Below, piece by piece: positions 22,630 to 33,595 of a DNA stretch of 64,000 nt. Below the pieces are notes generated by a model that saw nothing but the letters and a program-made list of their open reading frames with translations, was not told the origin of the DNA and ran no database searches. Position 1 is the first letter of the stretch. Every line of letters starts with the position of its first letter. The translations under genes were made by a program, and so were the position numbers. Source of the stretch: Agapetus fuscipes (Eukaryota > Arthropoda > Insecta > Trichoptera > Glossosomatidae); NCBI GenBank assembly GCA_951799405.1, contig OX637342.1, positions 15,795,298 through 15,859,297 of the forward strand. Direction: 5' to 3'.

Positions 22630-22919
22630 GGCTGATTTATTTGGTGAGCGCTGTTTTTGTGTGTATCACACCTCAAGAGCCCTCTGCGAGCTTGGTCGTC
22701 GCTGTAAAAAGCGCCAATTCTCAAGCAAGACCCAGTTGTTGTAAGGCTGGATGGACCTTTTGATGACCGGTCTTTGGTAAAGGTTTATGAATTTTTCATC
22801 CCAGCGAAGAGCAAATTTGAAAATATAAATGGTGTATTTTTTGTGCTCCGCCGGGATTCGAACCCACGACCTTCCAGTTACGAGTCCAAAGTGTTACCAC
22901 CTGGACTACGCACCGGTCA
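22630..22919 (-). repeat. SINE B, near full length
   Basis: Minus-strand copy with head GACCGGTGCGTAGTCC, B box GGTTCGAATCCC and a 3' end at AAATAAATCAGCCTAATTTA. Confidence 0.85.
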
Positions 22920-23109
22920 AAGGAAGATTAAGTTGTTGTAAGGCTAGATGTGATGATTGTGAGCGATCATCATCATCATCATTATGTCATCAACCAAGTC
23001 AAGGTATTTCATGACTCATTCTGAAGACATCACTCGGACATGAATCCTTTAAACAGGGAATGAAGACTTTTGACCCTTTCTGAAAGCTCCCATTCAGGTT
23101 GACGTAGCA

Positions 23110-23795
23110 TTTCAGTTTATAGAGTACTTACATAAGTATTTGAAATTTCAGCGCATACCTACATCAGTATTTGAGAATTTAATTCATACGAGTATCTACA
23201 TAAGTATTTGATTTTTTCAGTACATACCTACATCAACACTTGACTATTTCAGTACATAGTACCTATATAAGTACTTGACTATTTCAGTACGTGCCAACGT
23301 AAATACTTGACTGTTTCAGTACATTCCTACAGGGTATCCTAAGGGTATTTGACTATTTCAGTACATACCTACATAAATGATTACTTGACTATTTCGGCAC
23401 ATAGTCCCTACATGAGTATTTGAGTATTTTAGTACATACCTACAAAAGTAAGTCCTTGAGTATTTCAGTACATAGGTACCTACAAAAGTAAGTACTTGAG
23501 TATTTCAGTACATAGGTGCCTATGTACATAAGTAAGTACTTGAGTATTTCAGTACATAGGTACCTACATAAGTAAGTACTTGAGTATTTCAGTATATAGG
23601 TACCTACAAAAGTAAGTACTTAAGTATTTCAGTATATAGGTACCTACAAAAGTAAGTACTAAAGTATTTCAGTATATAGGTACCTACAAAAGTAAGTACT
23701 TAAGTATTTCAGTACATGTACTTACTACCTACTAAGTATCTGAGTATTTCAGTACATGGTACCTACCAAGTATCTGAGTATTTCAGTAAGTACTC
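23110..23795. repeat. GTAC-rich minisatellite, ~42-bp period
   Basis: Roughly 16 units follow the pattern TTGAGTATTTCAGTACATAG then GTACCTACATAAGTAAGTAC. Units toward the right end are the most alike. It is non-coding. Confidence 0.85.
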
Positions 23796-24224
23796 GCACA
23801 CTGGTTGTTAGTTTAGTGATTACAGCAGTCGCGCTCTGTACGCTCTACGTGATTATTTTTCAATTAAGACTTCCTTTCGCTGAATTATATTTCCCGCGGA
23901 GAAATTAATAATTTGAAGAGTTTGTGAGAGAAAAAACAACGCGCGACCCAACGAGCAGCAAATGGCGGAGCGAATGCGTCACTGCCGGCCATGGCGGGAA
24001 CCGTGGACGGAAAAATTACAAACAATAACTATAGACAGCAAGAGTGTTACAAAGACTAATTACGTGCAGTGGCATACAATACTTTTTCTACGACCATGAA
24101 ATAAATAACAAAATAATAAATAGTAGTCATTATAATGTACTCGTCCATTTGAAGTAATTAAAACCTTACGTTTGTTTTTCAATAACCATTTTTTCTCTGT
24201 TTAAGGAGGTATATATCTATAGTC

Positions 24225-24465
24225 AAAGCTGCAAAGATATGTCAACATTTAAAGCTCATATAAAATGCATGCCCACAGACAGGCGCATGTAGGTTGGCGA
24301 ATTCATATTCTGCATGTGTGCATATAAATGAACAAAACCTCACATGAACATACACCTTGCAACTCCTGCCGGCTTTCCCTGAAACCGTGGTGGCATTGGC
24401 AAAAGTTGACGAATTTGTACAGCACGGGGGGCAGTCTCATACCAACCTTAAGGTCAAGGAGCAAA
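24225..24465 (-). repeat. Family C repeat, diverged
   Basis: Copy running from GCTGCAAAGATATGTCAACA to CCAACCTTAAGGTCAAGG. It is among the most diverged dispersed members. Confidence 0.7.
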
Positions 24466-24479
24466 GGCATAATAGCCAA

Positions 24480-25559
24480 TATTTGTTTTTTTTCTAAAAA
24501 AATAGATTTGTGGAAAGTAATACAATTCACCAACCTATTTTGCTTGGCCTTCATGCAAAAGCAGATGCTTGTGTGCATGCAATGGCATCTGTTGAACCAG
24601 GGTCAAAGTGATTGATTAATCTATCGTACTAAGTAAGGTACCATAGTTTTCAAATTGGCAACAAGAAGAAAACATATTATCTATACGAGAAGGCTAGAAA
24701 TAGAAGGAAGTCTAATGGTAACAATATATGGAGATGTATGTAAGCTATCACACGGTTTGTCCGGTCATCTCATCACCGGATCCAGACCGAATACGGATTG
24801 TGTGAAATGGCGGTTACGCTACTGGATGGAATAACAGCATTCACCACGTTAAGTGTATAAAGCATGTATTAATACTCATTCTTTCTGTGCATATACATAT
24901 GTACATAGGTAAGTGATTATATATAACACATACAAGTTACAATCCCACACAAAGGTGTATTGTCAGACTTCTTCAACCTGGGGTCTACGAACCTATCATA
25001 AATTTAGAAATTTAATTGATTGATTGGTGATGGATGATTTTTTCCCTGTGGCGCCATTTAATGGTCCCAGACCATCTCAAGCGCGCCAAAGGTTCTTGAA
25101 AATGTCCTCAGTCCTTTTCTGAAGGCGGTGGTGGGTTAGTTAATTCGAACATTGACGGGCAAATTGTTCCGTGTAACTAGGCCGGCTACCACAAAGCTCC
25201 TGTCTGTAAAATTTTATGTGTTTGCTCTTTTGGTCACTGTGATCTAATTGACAGCAGTGAGGGCAGAACGCAGTGGTCGTTTTGAACCCATATTTACGAG
25301 CAGATTCGTCCCTGGTTTAGCATAAGATGCTAAGGGCGCATGGTGTAAGATCGCAGACTAATGTTTATTTTCATGTGAAATGGGAAAGTAATTGCTAAGA
25401 GCCTGAAATGAGGATCTGAATATTGGGTCATCTTCATTTTCGCATTTTTATTGGGAGAAAAAATGCATGATTAAAAGTGCATTTTAGTGTAATTAAAAAC
25501 ATACAGATTACACTTCAAGAGACCAAAAATAATCTCTACTATATTCCATGTATTCTATA
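24480..25559. other. Intergenic DNA, old repeat scraps only
   Basis: A fragment of the third tRNA-like SINE body occurs at 24505-24610. The stretch 25030-25330 is less AT-rich and has long minus-strand open frames without a recognisable motif. Confidence 0.4.
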
Positions 25560-26141
25560 TGGGGAGGCAAGTTGTAAGTTTTGCCCCTCAGGGGGTATGT
25601 ATATAAAATACAAAAAAGCAAAGTGGAGAAACTGTAACGTATTCTCCAAATGAGGGATATGAAAATTCTAGAACTACTGCCTAGATATTTTCTCCCTCGA
25701 ACAAACCGACCTTCAATAGGTGGCTTTCAATTTTGGACGACTTCCCGTACCAAAGAAGCGAAAATCAAAAGGGCCACACTCACCTCAAATTGTGCTCTGG
25801 TCCAAGATGATGCTCGTTTCTCAGGATCCTATGGAGATGAGCCTTGTTCACGAACTGCCACACTTGCAAGTTATAGGTAAAACAAACACACTCACTCACA
25901 GAATTTTTAACGGTAAATTTCAAATCGCACGCGAGACATATAAAAACGTGTCTACTTGTGAAGACGACAGAAGCGGAAGTCCTCAAATCTTGAGATTTCA
26001 CGTTGGATGTCAAAAAAGTTCATACCGACATCTTGCGATTTTTATCCGCACTTTTTTCAGATTGTGAAAGTCCAACATGAAATTCGCTTCTTAGACTATT
26101 AATTAAAATTAAAAATAGATGACGCTATTCATGCGTCACCA
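25560..26141 (-). repeat. Bel/Pao 3' LTR
   Basis: 582 bp, plus-strand ends TGGGGAGGCAAG and GCGTCACCA. It appears identical to 32246-32827. Open frames of 76-115 codons inside it occur in both LTRs and are not considered genes. Confidence 0.95.
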
Positions 26142-26155
26142 TACACCCCCCTTTG
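26142..26155 (-). other. Polypurine tract
   Basis: On the minus strand AAAGGGGGGTGTA directly precedes the 3' LTR. This is the expected primer for plus-strand DNA synthesis. Confidence 0.75.
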
Positions 26156-26488
26156 CAAAGACTTAAAGTTAAAAGCTTTGCAACACAAACCAGATATTCA
26201 AAGAAACCATGTCGATTTTTACAAACAATATTCGAGAAATGATACATAGGTATAATTACAATCAATGTTTGAAAATCTTAAACTAGAGAAACTTAATATA
26301 ATTAATATAATAAGTATGCCTACAAGTAAGCAGGTTAGACACAAAAATACTTAAGCCAATATAATAAGCTAGATTTAACATGTTCTAACAGATAAGCTTA
26401 GTAGTAAAGCATAAGATTAATTCTAAACATGGTAAATATGTACAATGGTAGAGATCTACTAACTCAGTAGACGAAATTAAATAGTAAT

Positions 26489-29400
26489 CTATTGTGTCGG
26501 CAATGGGTAGAGTTTGACGACCGGGCGTTTGTAAAAACCTTGCTCCGTCTTTACTGTGGCTACTCGAATCACGCCATCATCCCCAGGGAAAACTTTGGTG
26601 ATGATTCCCAGAGGCCAGGACAAAGGAGGAGCGTCCTCTTGCCCAATCAGTACAACAGTCCCTACCTGAATTGCATTAACATCGGTTTGCCATTTTTGTC
26701 TGACCTGCAAAGTGTGCAGGTATTCTACCTTCCATCGCTTCCAGTAAGATGACACGATTTGATCCAGGAGATTTTTACGCTGAGTAAGATTAACTGGGGT
26801 GTCAGGTAGCTCAGAAGCAGGCAGATGTTTTAAGGGAGTGGACATCAAGAAATGCGCAGGAGTTATAACGTCAGGGTGAGGATCAGAACTGATGACACTT
26901 AGTGGTCTAGAATTCATGATACTCTCGATTTGAGTCAACACCGTTTGCATCTCCTCATATGTGAGCAACTGATTCCCTATCACTCGATACAGATGAGTTT
27001 TCAAACTCTTAATATTTGATTCCCATAAAGCTCCGAAGTGAGGAGCTCGAGGGGGAATCATTTTCCACTCTATTTTATACGCCTCAAGTTCTCGCTTCAT
27101 TCGGACATTATGCTGTGAATTTTGTAAAAGATTATATATCTCATCTAATTGGGCACGAGCCCCAACAAAATTTGTGCCGTTGTCCGAATACATAAAGGAA
27201 ACTGGCCCACGACGAGAGATAAAACGCTTAAATGCAGCTATAAAACAGGCACTCGACAGATCAGTTGCGAGCTCAATATGCACCGCCTTGGTCACTAGAC
27301 AAACAAACAGGCAGATATATGCCTTTTGAGCATGTTGTCCACGTCGTCGCGTAAGAAGTATTTTTAAAGGCCCAGCATAATCTACCCCCGTATGCACAAA
27401 TGCTTTAGCTTCTGTTATGCGACAGGCAGGCAAGTCCGCCATCTTTGGCGTAGGGTGCGACGGGTTCACTCGGAAGCAAATATTGCATTTACGAGTTTGT
27501 GCTCGTATAACGGTTCTGGCATCCAATATCCAAAACCTTTGTCGTATGATAGACATCAAAAGTCCTGGACCGGTATGACAGTTGGATTCGTGAAAATGTT
27601 TAATTATTAAGTTCACCACTGAGTCATGTTTCGGAAGTAAAGCTGGGTGTCTAGCTTCAAAGGGTAAATCAGACCGTGAAAGCCGACCTCCAACTCGTAA
27701 CGTACCTTCCTGATCCAGAAAAACCGATAAATTACGCAGTTTTTTCGATGGTAACTTGTTATCTTTTATCAACTTAATGTCGTCCGAGAAATGAACAGTT
27801 TGTATTGTCTGTACTAACTTAACTTCAGCATGGGACATGCATTCAATAAAATGCAACAGTGATTTAAATTTATTTATAAAGCGAAGAATGTAAACTGTAA
27901 TTCGAATTAATTTATTCCACGAAGAAGTTCGTTGTGCTAAGTCATATAAAATCATAGAGTCGGCATGTACTACAATGGCTGTCAGTACAGTTGCCTGTTC
28001 AGGAATTTCTAACGCATCGGACGAGGAGAATCTTTGAATCGGCCATTCATCCGAAGGGCGTTGAAGCCACAGTGGACCATTCCACCATAAACTATGAGAA
28101 ATTAATTGAGATGGTAACATACCACGTGAAACACAGTCACTTGGGTTCTCGTCCCCTGAGATGTGATAAAAGTTCTGAGGGGGTAAATTCTCCTGACACT
28201 GAGCGACTCTATTTCCTACAAAAATTGACCAACGATGTGGAGAAGAGCAAATCCAAGCCAGCGCAATCGTTGAATCAGAAAAAGCATATACATCAGTTAT
28301 ATGAATCCGATCACGATACATCTCGGTCACAAGTTTTAACATCTTTGACAATAAAACAGCAGCGCACAACTCTAAACGTGCTAATGTCGTAATCTTGGTG
28401 GGAGATACCTTAGATTTTGAGCACAACAACCTGACAGAAATATTTCCATCCATGTCAGTTGTATGTACATATATAACACAACCGTAACCATTCAGACTAG
28501 CATCACAAAAACCTACTAATAATACTTTGGTTGAGCTAGTCACACCGATGTGCCTAGGAATTTTTAAAGTAGCGAGCAACGGAAGTTCTTGTGTTATACT
28601 CGAAAAACGTCGAATTATAGCATCAGGCGGAGAGTCATCCCAACCGATGTTGGCACGCCATAGCTCTTTGATGAGAAGCTTTGCAGCCAGTATAACTGGT
28701 GCGACTAAGCCCAAAACATCAAACAAACGAGCTACAACTGACAAAATAGATCGCTTCGTGCATTTTTGTTGAGAGTCATTCGAAGTAAAGAAGAAATTAT
28801 CCTTAACTGGATCCCAAGACAACCCTAATACTTTTAGAGTTACGCCTTTATCATCATCAAATTTTATGGAACCTCTATGTGAGTTAGGAAGACTATCTAA
28901 TAGATAAGATGAGTTGCTTGACCATTTTACCAGATCCATGCCACCATACTTGAACAAAGCTACGAGATCCTTTGCCAGAGAAACAGCCGAAGCCTCATCT
29001 GCCACAGACTGAACCAGGTCATCCATATAAAACCTAGCTCCAGCTACTTTGGCGGCTTCCGGAAAATGTTCAGCCATGTCCGATGCCAACTGACGCACAG
29101 ATCGCATGGCCAAGAAAGGACTACACTTTAATCCAAATGGAACCCTATTAAATTGAAAGGTTCGAACTTTCTCCTTTTCAGAAAAACGAAATAATATTCT
29201 CAAATATCTACGGTGGTCAACAAATACACCAACCTGCAAATACATCTGCTGTACATCTGCTGTCATCGCGACAGGAAACAGCCTAAAATCTAATAAAAGG
29301 AGAAACAAATCAGCCTGTAAATTTGGCCCAGAATGTAGTACATCATTGAGTGACAACCCAGTATGCGTTTTCGCACTAGCATCTAAAACAATGCGAGGCA

Positions 29401-31519
29401 TAGGTTTGTCTTGACGCACTACAGCGTGGTGAGGAATATAATATCCATGTTCACCAATATCTGACTCTGCCACTTCAGAGAGATATCCCTTTTGAATATA
29501 GTCATTTATTACCGAATTATAATTCTCCTGCAGACTCGGTAACTGCTTAAACTTTCTTTCTAATAACAAGAAACGCCGAAATGCAGTATTTCGTGAGTTG
29601 CCCAAATTTTCAGGATCAGCACAAAAGGGTAGAGCAACAGAGTAACGACCTGCCTCGTCTTTAATCACAGAAGATACAAAGGAGTTTTCGCACGCTGTCT
29701 CATCTGGACTTAAGAACTTTTTCACTGGGATTTCTTCCAACTCCCAGAACTTGTGTAATAATAAATCCGCATCTTTTACAGCCAATGCAGAAAAAGATTC
29801 GTGACAACTGTCTGCAGCTGAAACACTCTTTGGACAATCTCCCATCAATACATAGCCAAAGGACGTCAATAATGCAGATGGCGCTTTCGACTTTGACTCT
29901 ATCATTTTTCCCAAATAAATAAAAGGGAATAATTGTGCACCCAACACAATGTCCACAACTCCAGGGACATTCCAGGATAAATCAGCCATTGAAATGTCCT
30001 TTAAATAAGTCATATCACTGTTATCAATGTACCTAGAAGGTAACTGATCCGTGATCTGATCCACCACTAACGCGTTAATCTTGTAAGTATTTTGAGGATT
30101 GTACCTCGATTGTATTTCAAAATTGACACATCCATGTATCGGTCGTGCAGAAAGACCGATTCCTCTAATTACTGAATTATTTAAAGGAACAATATGTAAA
30201 TCCATATTTCTACAACATTCTAATGTTATCAAATGGTTTTGAGAACCATTATCAACAAGACATCTAACTATCATCTTATTTTTCTTGCAATTTGACCAGG
30301 CAAAAACCTGTGCCGTAGCCAACAGCACCGTGCTCGCATTCACCCGAGCATTTGCACTTAAAGAAACCGAGGGCACACCCGACCCTTGCATATCATCACC
30401 TGAATGCGACAGCTGATGTCCCTGCTCAGCATTCTTGACTACTCGTCTGGCCTTATTCTCCTTGTCGTCAAAATGCAGAAGGGTGTGATGTCCCTTATTA
30501 CAAATTTGACAAGTTCCTGTCTCAGTACAATGAGACCAGTGGGCAACACTCAAACAACGAACGCAACCCCGTTTTGATTTAATAAATTCATACCTTTCCT
30601 TAGGAGAATAGCTCTTAAATTTCACACATTTATGTAATTTATTATGGTCGTTTCGTTTACACAAAACGCAAAAGAGAGTGTCCCCAGTAGACACTCTACC
30701 ACTTGCGAGGAACGCACGACCACTCACAGATTTTGTCATATTATTCCTCACGCGTGTATTCGAATGGCAAGCTTCGGAAACCGACTTCGATTCATTTACG
30801 TGCGATCTTTCCAAAATTTTGACCTGTTGTTGAACAAAACTGATAAGATTCTGACAAGAAGGTATTTCGATGTCTTTCAGCGAAAGCTCGAAGGCCATAA
30901 CTGTAGACGAATTCAATTTGCGCAAAGCGCAATTAAATAAAAGAAAATCTCCCACATCTGTAATACCTAATTGTTTTAATGCTGCAATGGAAGCGGCGTA
31001 CTTCTCAATAAAGCCATCAAGACAGGCAGCCGTGTGATCGGCCTTCTTTAAATCAAGGATATTATTTATGTAATATGTTCCTAGCGCACGTTTATCCTGA
31101 TATTTTTTAACAAGACTGTCCCAGACCACGTTATAGGTTTCCGCTGACGGTACAATTCCCGAAAATATGCTCGCTGCCTTTCCCGTCAAGTTGCCTGTTA
31201 AATATTGCACTCTTTGGGCATCTGACAACCCTGTATTTAGATGGACGTTTGCCTTAAAGGATTCAAAAAATCGTGACCAATTCTTTGGATTCCCATCAAA
31301 CAAAGGAATTTGTATGGGCGGTAATTTTACCTCATATCTAGGCCCACTTTGAGTCGATACATGTGGTGTTTCGGTTTTTAAAATTCTTTCCCTAACATCC
31401 ATTATTTTACTATAAAGTTCTTCAAAGGCCATAAGTGATTGATAATTTACCTTTGCCTCTGGGTCTATCTCTAAAGAAAGTGCATTTATTTGATCTATCA
31501 AATCTTCGTACTTTTTCAC
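26489..31519 (-). CDS. Bel/Pao gag-pol polyprotein
   Basis: A 1,676-residue frame without internal stops. In order: a gag region (DUF1759-like, about 30-240); cysteine/histidine knuckles (about 280-355; CVLCKRNDH, CVRCLSVAHWSHC, CQICNKGHHTLLH); aspartic protease (about 395-535; LVDNGSQNHLIT near 423, with Asn after the Asp where DSG or DTG is usual); reverse transcriptase (about 655-870; FYMDDL near 831); an A17-peptidase/RNase H-type region; an HHCC zinc motif and a DDE integrase (GVDYAGP, MYSDNGTNF near 1446, GALWESNIKSLK); and a DUF5641-like C-terminus (SSYWKRWKVEYL). The first listed codon is GTG; the frame stays open further upstream with no ATG in frame. A good ATG at 31683 begins a 29-codon frame that stops at 31594-31596, so a one-base shift appears to separate the natural start from the rest. 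Confidence 0.95.
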   Translation of the reverse strand: MKKYEDLIDQINALSLEIDPEAKVNYQSLMAFEELYSKIMDVRERILKTETPHVSTQSGPRYEVKLPPIQIPLFDGNPKNWSRFFESFKANVHLNTGLSDAQRVQYLTGNLTGKAASIFSGIVPSAETYNVVWDSLVKKYQDKRALGTYYINNILDLKKADHTAACLDGFIEKYAASIAALKQLGITDVGDFLLFNCALRKLNSSTVMAFELSLKDIEIPSCQNLISFVQQQVKILERSHVNESKSVSEACHSNTRVRNNMTKSVSGRAFLASGRVSTGDTLFCVLCKRNDHNKLHKCVKFKSYSPKERYEFIKSKRGCVRCLSVAHWSHCTETGTCQICNKGHHTLLHFDDKENKARRVVKNAEQGHQLSHSGDDMQGSGVPSVSLSANARVNASTVLLATAQVFAWSNCKKNKMIVRCLVDNGSQNHLITLECCRNMDLHIVPLNNSVIRGIGLSARPIHGCVNFEIQSRYNPQNTYKINALVVDQITDQLPSRYIDNSDMTYLKDISMADLSWNVPGVVDIVLGAQLFPFIYLGKMIESKSKAPSALLTSFGYVLMGDCPKSVSAADSCHESFSALAVKDADLLLHKFWELEEIPVKKFLSPDETACENSFVSSVIKDEAGRYSVALPFCADPENLGNSRNTAFRRFLLLERKFKQLPSLQENYNSVINDYIQKGYLSEVAESDIGEHGYYIPHHAVVRQDKPMPRIVLDASAKTHTGLSLNDVLHSGPNLQADLFLLLLDFRLFPVAMTADVQQMYLQVGVFVDHRRYLRILFRFSEKEKVRTFQFNRVPFGLKCSPFLAMRSVRQLASDMAEHFPEAAKVAGARFYMDDLVQSVADEASAVSLAKDLVALFKYGGMDLVKWSSNSSYLLDSLPNSHRGSIKFDDDKGVTLKVLGLSWDPVKDNFFFTSNDSQQKCTKRSILSVVARLFDVLGLVAPVILAAKLLIKELWRANIGWDDSPPDAIIRRFSSITQELPLLATLKIPRHIGVTSSTKVLLVGFCDASLNGYGCVIYVHTTDMDGNISVRLLCSKSKVSPTKITTLARLELCAAVLLSKMLKLVTEMYRDRIHITDVYAFSDSTIALAWICSSPHRWSIFVGNRVAQCQENLPPQNFYHISGDENPSDCVSRGMLPSQLISHSLWWNGPLWLQRPSDEWPIQRFSSSDALEIPEQATVLTAIVVHADSMILYDLAQRTSSWNKLIRITVYILRFINKFKSLLHFIECMSHAEVKLVQTIQTVHFSDDIKLIKDNKLPSKKLRNLSVFLDQEGTLRVGGRLSRSDLPFEARHPALLPKHDSVVNLIIKHFHESNCHTGPGLLMSIIRQRFWILDARTVIRAQTRKCNICFRVNPSHPTPKMADLPACRITEAKAFVHTGVDYAGPLKILLTRRRGQHAQKAYICLFVCLVTKAVHIELATDLSSACFIAAFKRFISRRGPVSFMYSDNGTNFVGARAQLDEIYNLLQNSQHNVRMKRELEAYKIEWKMIPPRAPHFGALWESNIKSLKTHLYRVIGNQLLTYEEMQTVLTQIESIMNSRPLSVISSDPHPDVITPAHFLMSTPLKHLPASELPDTPVNLTQRKNLLDQIVSSYWKRWKVEYLHTLQVRQKWQTDVNAIQVGTVVLIGQEDAPPLSWPLGIITKVFPGDDGVIRVATVKTEQGFYKRPVVKLYPLPTQ

Positions 31520-31593
31520 CCAGCTTCCTGCTTCCTTGGAAGCCGATAAAAAATTACTATTCTCTCTGGATGCAAAATTAGAAACATTTTTTC

Positions 31594-31683
31594 CTAGTTT
31601 ATATATAAATTATTTATTCTTTCAAAATAAACCTTTTGTTTCTCTTTCAATATAACCAAAGTTCTTGTTAAAGCATCCGCCAT
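31594..31683 (-). pseudogene. Displaced N-terminus of the gag-pol frame
   Basis: An ATG in strong context (AAACATGGCG) opens MADALTRTLVILKEK and stops at TAG after 29 residues. The long polyprotein frame continues in another phase immediately downstream. The simplest reading is a single-base deletion near 31597-31603 in this copy. Programmed frameshifting is less likely because no slippery heptamer is evident. Confidence 0.6.
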
Positions 31684-32245
31684 GTTTACTATTTAAAATA
31701 AACAATAAAAAATGAAGAAACGGTAACAAAATCAAAAAACCTACTTTCAGTTCTGAAAGAAGAAATCGATTTGCCTCAAAGTTGAGTTTATTTTATGTCA
31801 GTATGTATCACAATATTTACTTTCTCCAGATAGTTTATTTACTAATGGAAAAAAAAAACAATAACAAACTTGTAATGACATTTATATAAAAATATAAACA
31901 AAGGTAGGTAGGTACCTGTAGACAATGCTCAGCTGTATGAATACCTAATCTCTAATGGATAGGTATCATTAAAACTATAAATTTCGCACCAACAAATATA
32001 TGTACCTACTGTGTATTCAACACTTATTAAAAAAATAACTACCTACATACAGTAGAATATATGACACTCGTTAATTTTTGTACAGAATATAAATCATGCT
32101 AGAATATAGATTCTAATACAAAGGCATATAATATTATGTTCTTAACAATTAACTATCGACACAGTATCCTTGAATATCCGTTTCATGTCAACCATTCTGG
32201 TTTCGATAAGGTTACGAAGGACCAAATGGGGTTCGAAGGATCAAA

Positions 32246-32827
32246 TGGGGAGGCAAGTTGTAAGTTTTGCCCCTCAGGGGGTATGTATATAAAATACAAA
32301 AAAGCAAAGTGGAGAAACTGTAACGTATTCTCCAAATGAGGGATATGAAAATTCTAGAACTACTGCCTAGATATTTTCTCCCTCGAACAAACCGACCTTC
32401 AATAGGTGGCTTTCAATTTTGGACGACTTCCCGTACCAAAGAAGCGAAAATCAAAAGGGCCACACTCACCTCAAATTGTGCTCTGGTCCAAGATGATGCT
32501 CGTTTCTCAGGATCCTATGGAGATGAGCCTTGTTCACGAACTGCCACACTTGCAAGTTATAGGTAAAACAAACACACTCACTCACAGAATTTTTAACGGT
32601 AAATTTCAAATCGCACGCGAGACATATAAAAACGTGTCTACTTGTGAAGACGACAGAAGCGGAAGTCCTCAAATCTTGAGATTTCACGTTGGATGTCAAA
32701 AAAGTTCATACCGACATCTTGCGATTTTTATCCGCACTTTTTTCAGATTGTGAAAGTCCAACATGAAATTCGCTTCTTAGACTATTAATTAAAATTAAAA
32801 ATAGATGACGCTATTCATGCGTCACCA
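32246..32827 (-). repeat. Bel/Pao 5' LTR
   Basis: 582 bp and apparently identical to the 3' LTR. It lies upstream of the coding frame on the minus strand and would contain the element's promoter. TATATAAAATAC lies near its inner end. Confidence 0.95.
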
Positions 32828-32849
32828 CTATAGTTTCCATGGGCCATTG

Positions 32850-33440
32850 TTTTAAAAGCCCTTAATGGTGTAGTAGGTATGGCTCCGTCATACCTGGCAG
32901 ACATATTTTCCCCCGTTGAGTTTATTCCTTGACTTATAGGTTGGTATGAGGCTGACCACCCATACTGTAAAAAATGGTTCAATCTGCCAATGTCACCCCT
33001 ATTTCAGGGAAGGTCGGCAAGAGTCGCAGGGCTTATGTTCATTCGAGATTGGGATTTTTTATTGTAGGTCCACATGCGGCATGTCTGAGGCGCGAAATTA
33101 TACATGTCTGCTTGTGGAAATGCATTCAATATAAATTTTAAATGATATATATCTTTGCAGCTTAGATTAGATAAGATTAGATTGTATTAAAAGCCCTTTT
33201 AATGGTAGTTTGGCTCCGTCATACCTGGCAGACATATTTTCCCCCGTTGAGGATAATATGAAACGGAGCACACTGAGGTCAGTGGAAAGTACCACTCTCC
33301 GATTGATGCAGCCTCGCTTTCAAACATCCACTAATTTTAGGGACCGTGCTTTCCTGATTGTGGAACCGATAGAGAGGAACAGACTACCACCCGAACTGGA
33401 GAATTCTGAATATCATCAACTTAACGAAACGGGTCGTTTT
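32850..33440 (+). mobile_element. LINE C-terminal fragment split by family C
   Basis: The forward frames give APSYLADIFSPVED, then RSTLRSVESTTLRLMQPRF and FRDRAFLIVEPIERNRLPPE. This is the 'LAPSYLAD...LRS...RAF...WN.LP' tail of CR1/L2-like LINEs. A family C copy (32932-33183) interrupts it. The ~70 bp before the insertion (32850-32920) are repeated after it (33186-33251). Confidence 0.6.
32932..33183 (+). repeat. Family C repeat with long flanking duplication
   Basis: Full copy from CCTTGACTTATAGGTTGG to GCAGCTTAGATTAGATAAG with the (TTAGA)-type tail. It sits between direct repeats of LINE sequence (TGGCAGACATATTTTCCCCC on each side). Confidence 0.85.
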
Positions 33441-33595
33441 TCGGTAGTTTTTGAAAGCCAAAAGGTTTCCAATCACTGCAGTATGAAATCGTGTATAGTG
33501 ACGGAGTACAAGAGTGCACCTCCCGCCCCCCCCTCTCACCACCCACCATTTACCTGAGTACGAACAAAACGTGAAAAACAACGCGTCACCTGTTA

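Larger units (their letters stand above)
25560..32827 (-). mobile_element. Bel/Pao LTR retrotransposon, near-complete
   Basis: This is a 7.27-kb element on the minus strand. It comprises a 5' LTR (32246-32827), a leader, a gag-pol frame (26489-31519, with a broken N-terminal start near 31594-31683), a purine tract (26142-26155) and a 3' LTR (25560-26141). Both LTRs are 582 bp and appear identical, including all shared open frames, so insertion is recent. LTR ends are TG...CA. The outer flanks share CTA (or CTAT if the boundary base is counted outside), consistent with the short duplications of this superfamily. A primer-binding site is not clear. Confidence 0.95.

Noticed and set aside
25720..26067. 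115-residue protein frame inside the LTR (also 32406-32753)
   Set aside because: It lies wholly in the Bel/Pao LTR, is duplicated because LTRs are, and has no protein-like motif.
32200..32245. Primer-binding site of the Bel/Pao element
   Set aside because: The bases next to the LTR (minus TTTGATCCTTCGAACC) do not begin with TGG. A TGG-containing stretch 18 bases further in is too distant to claim.
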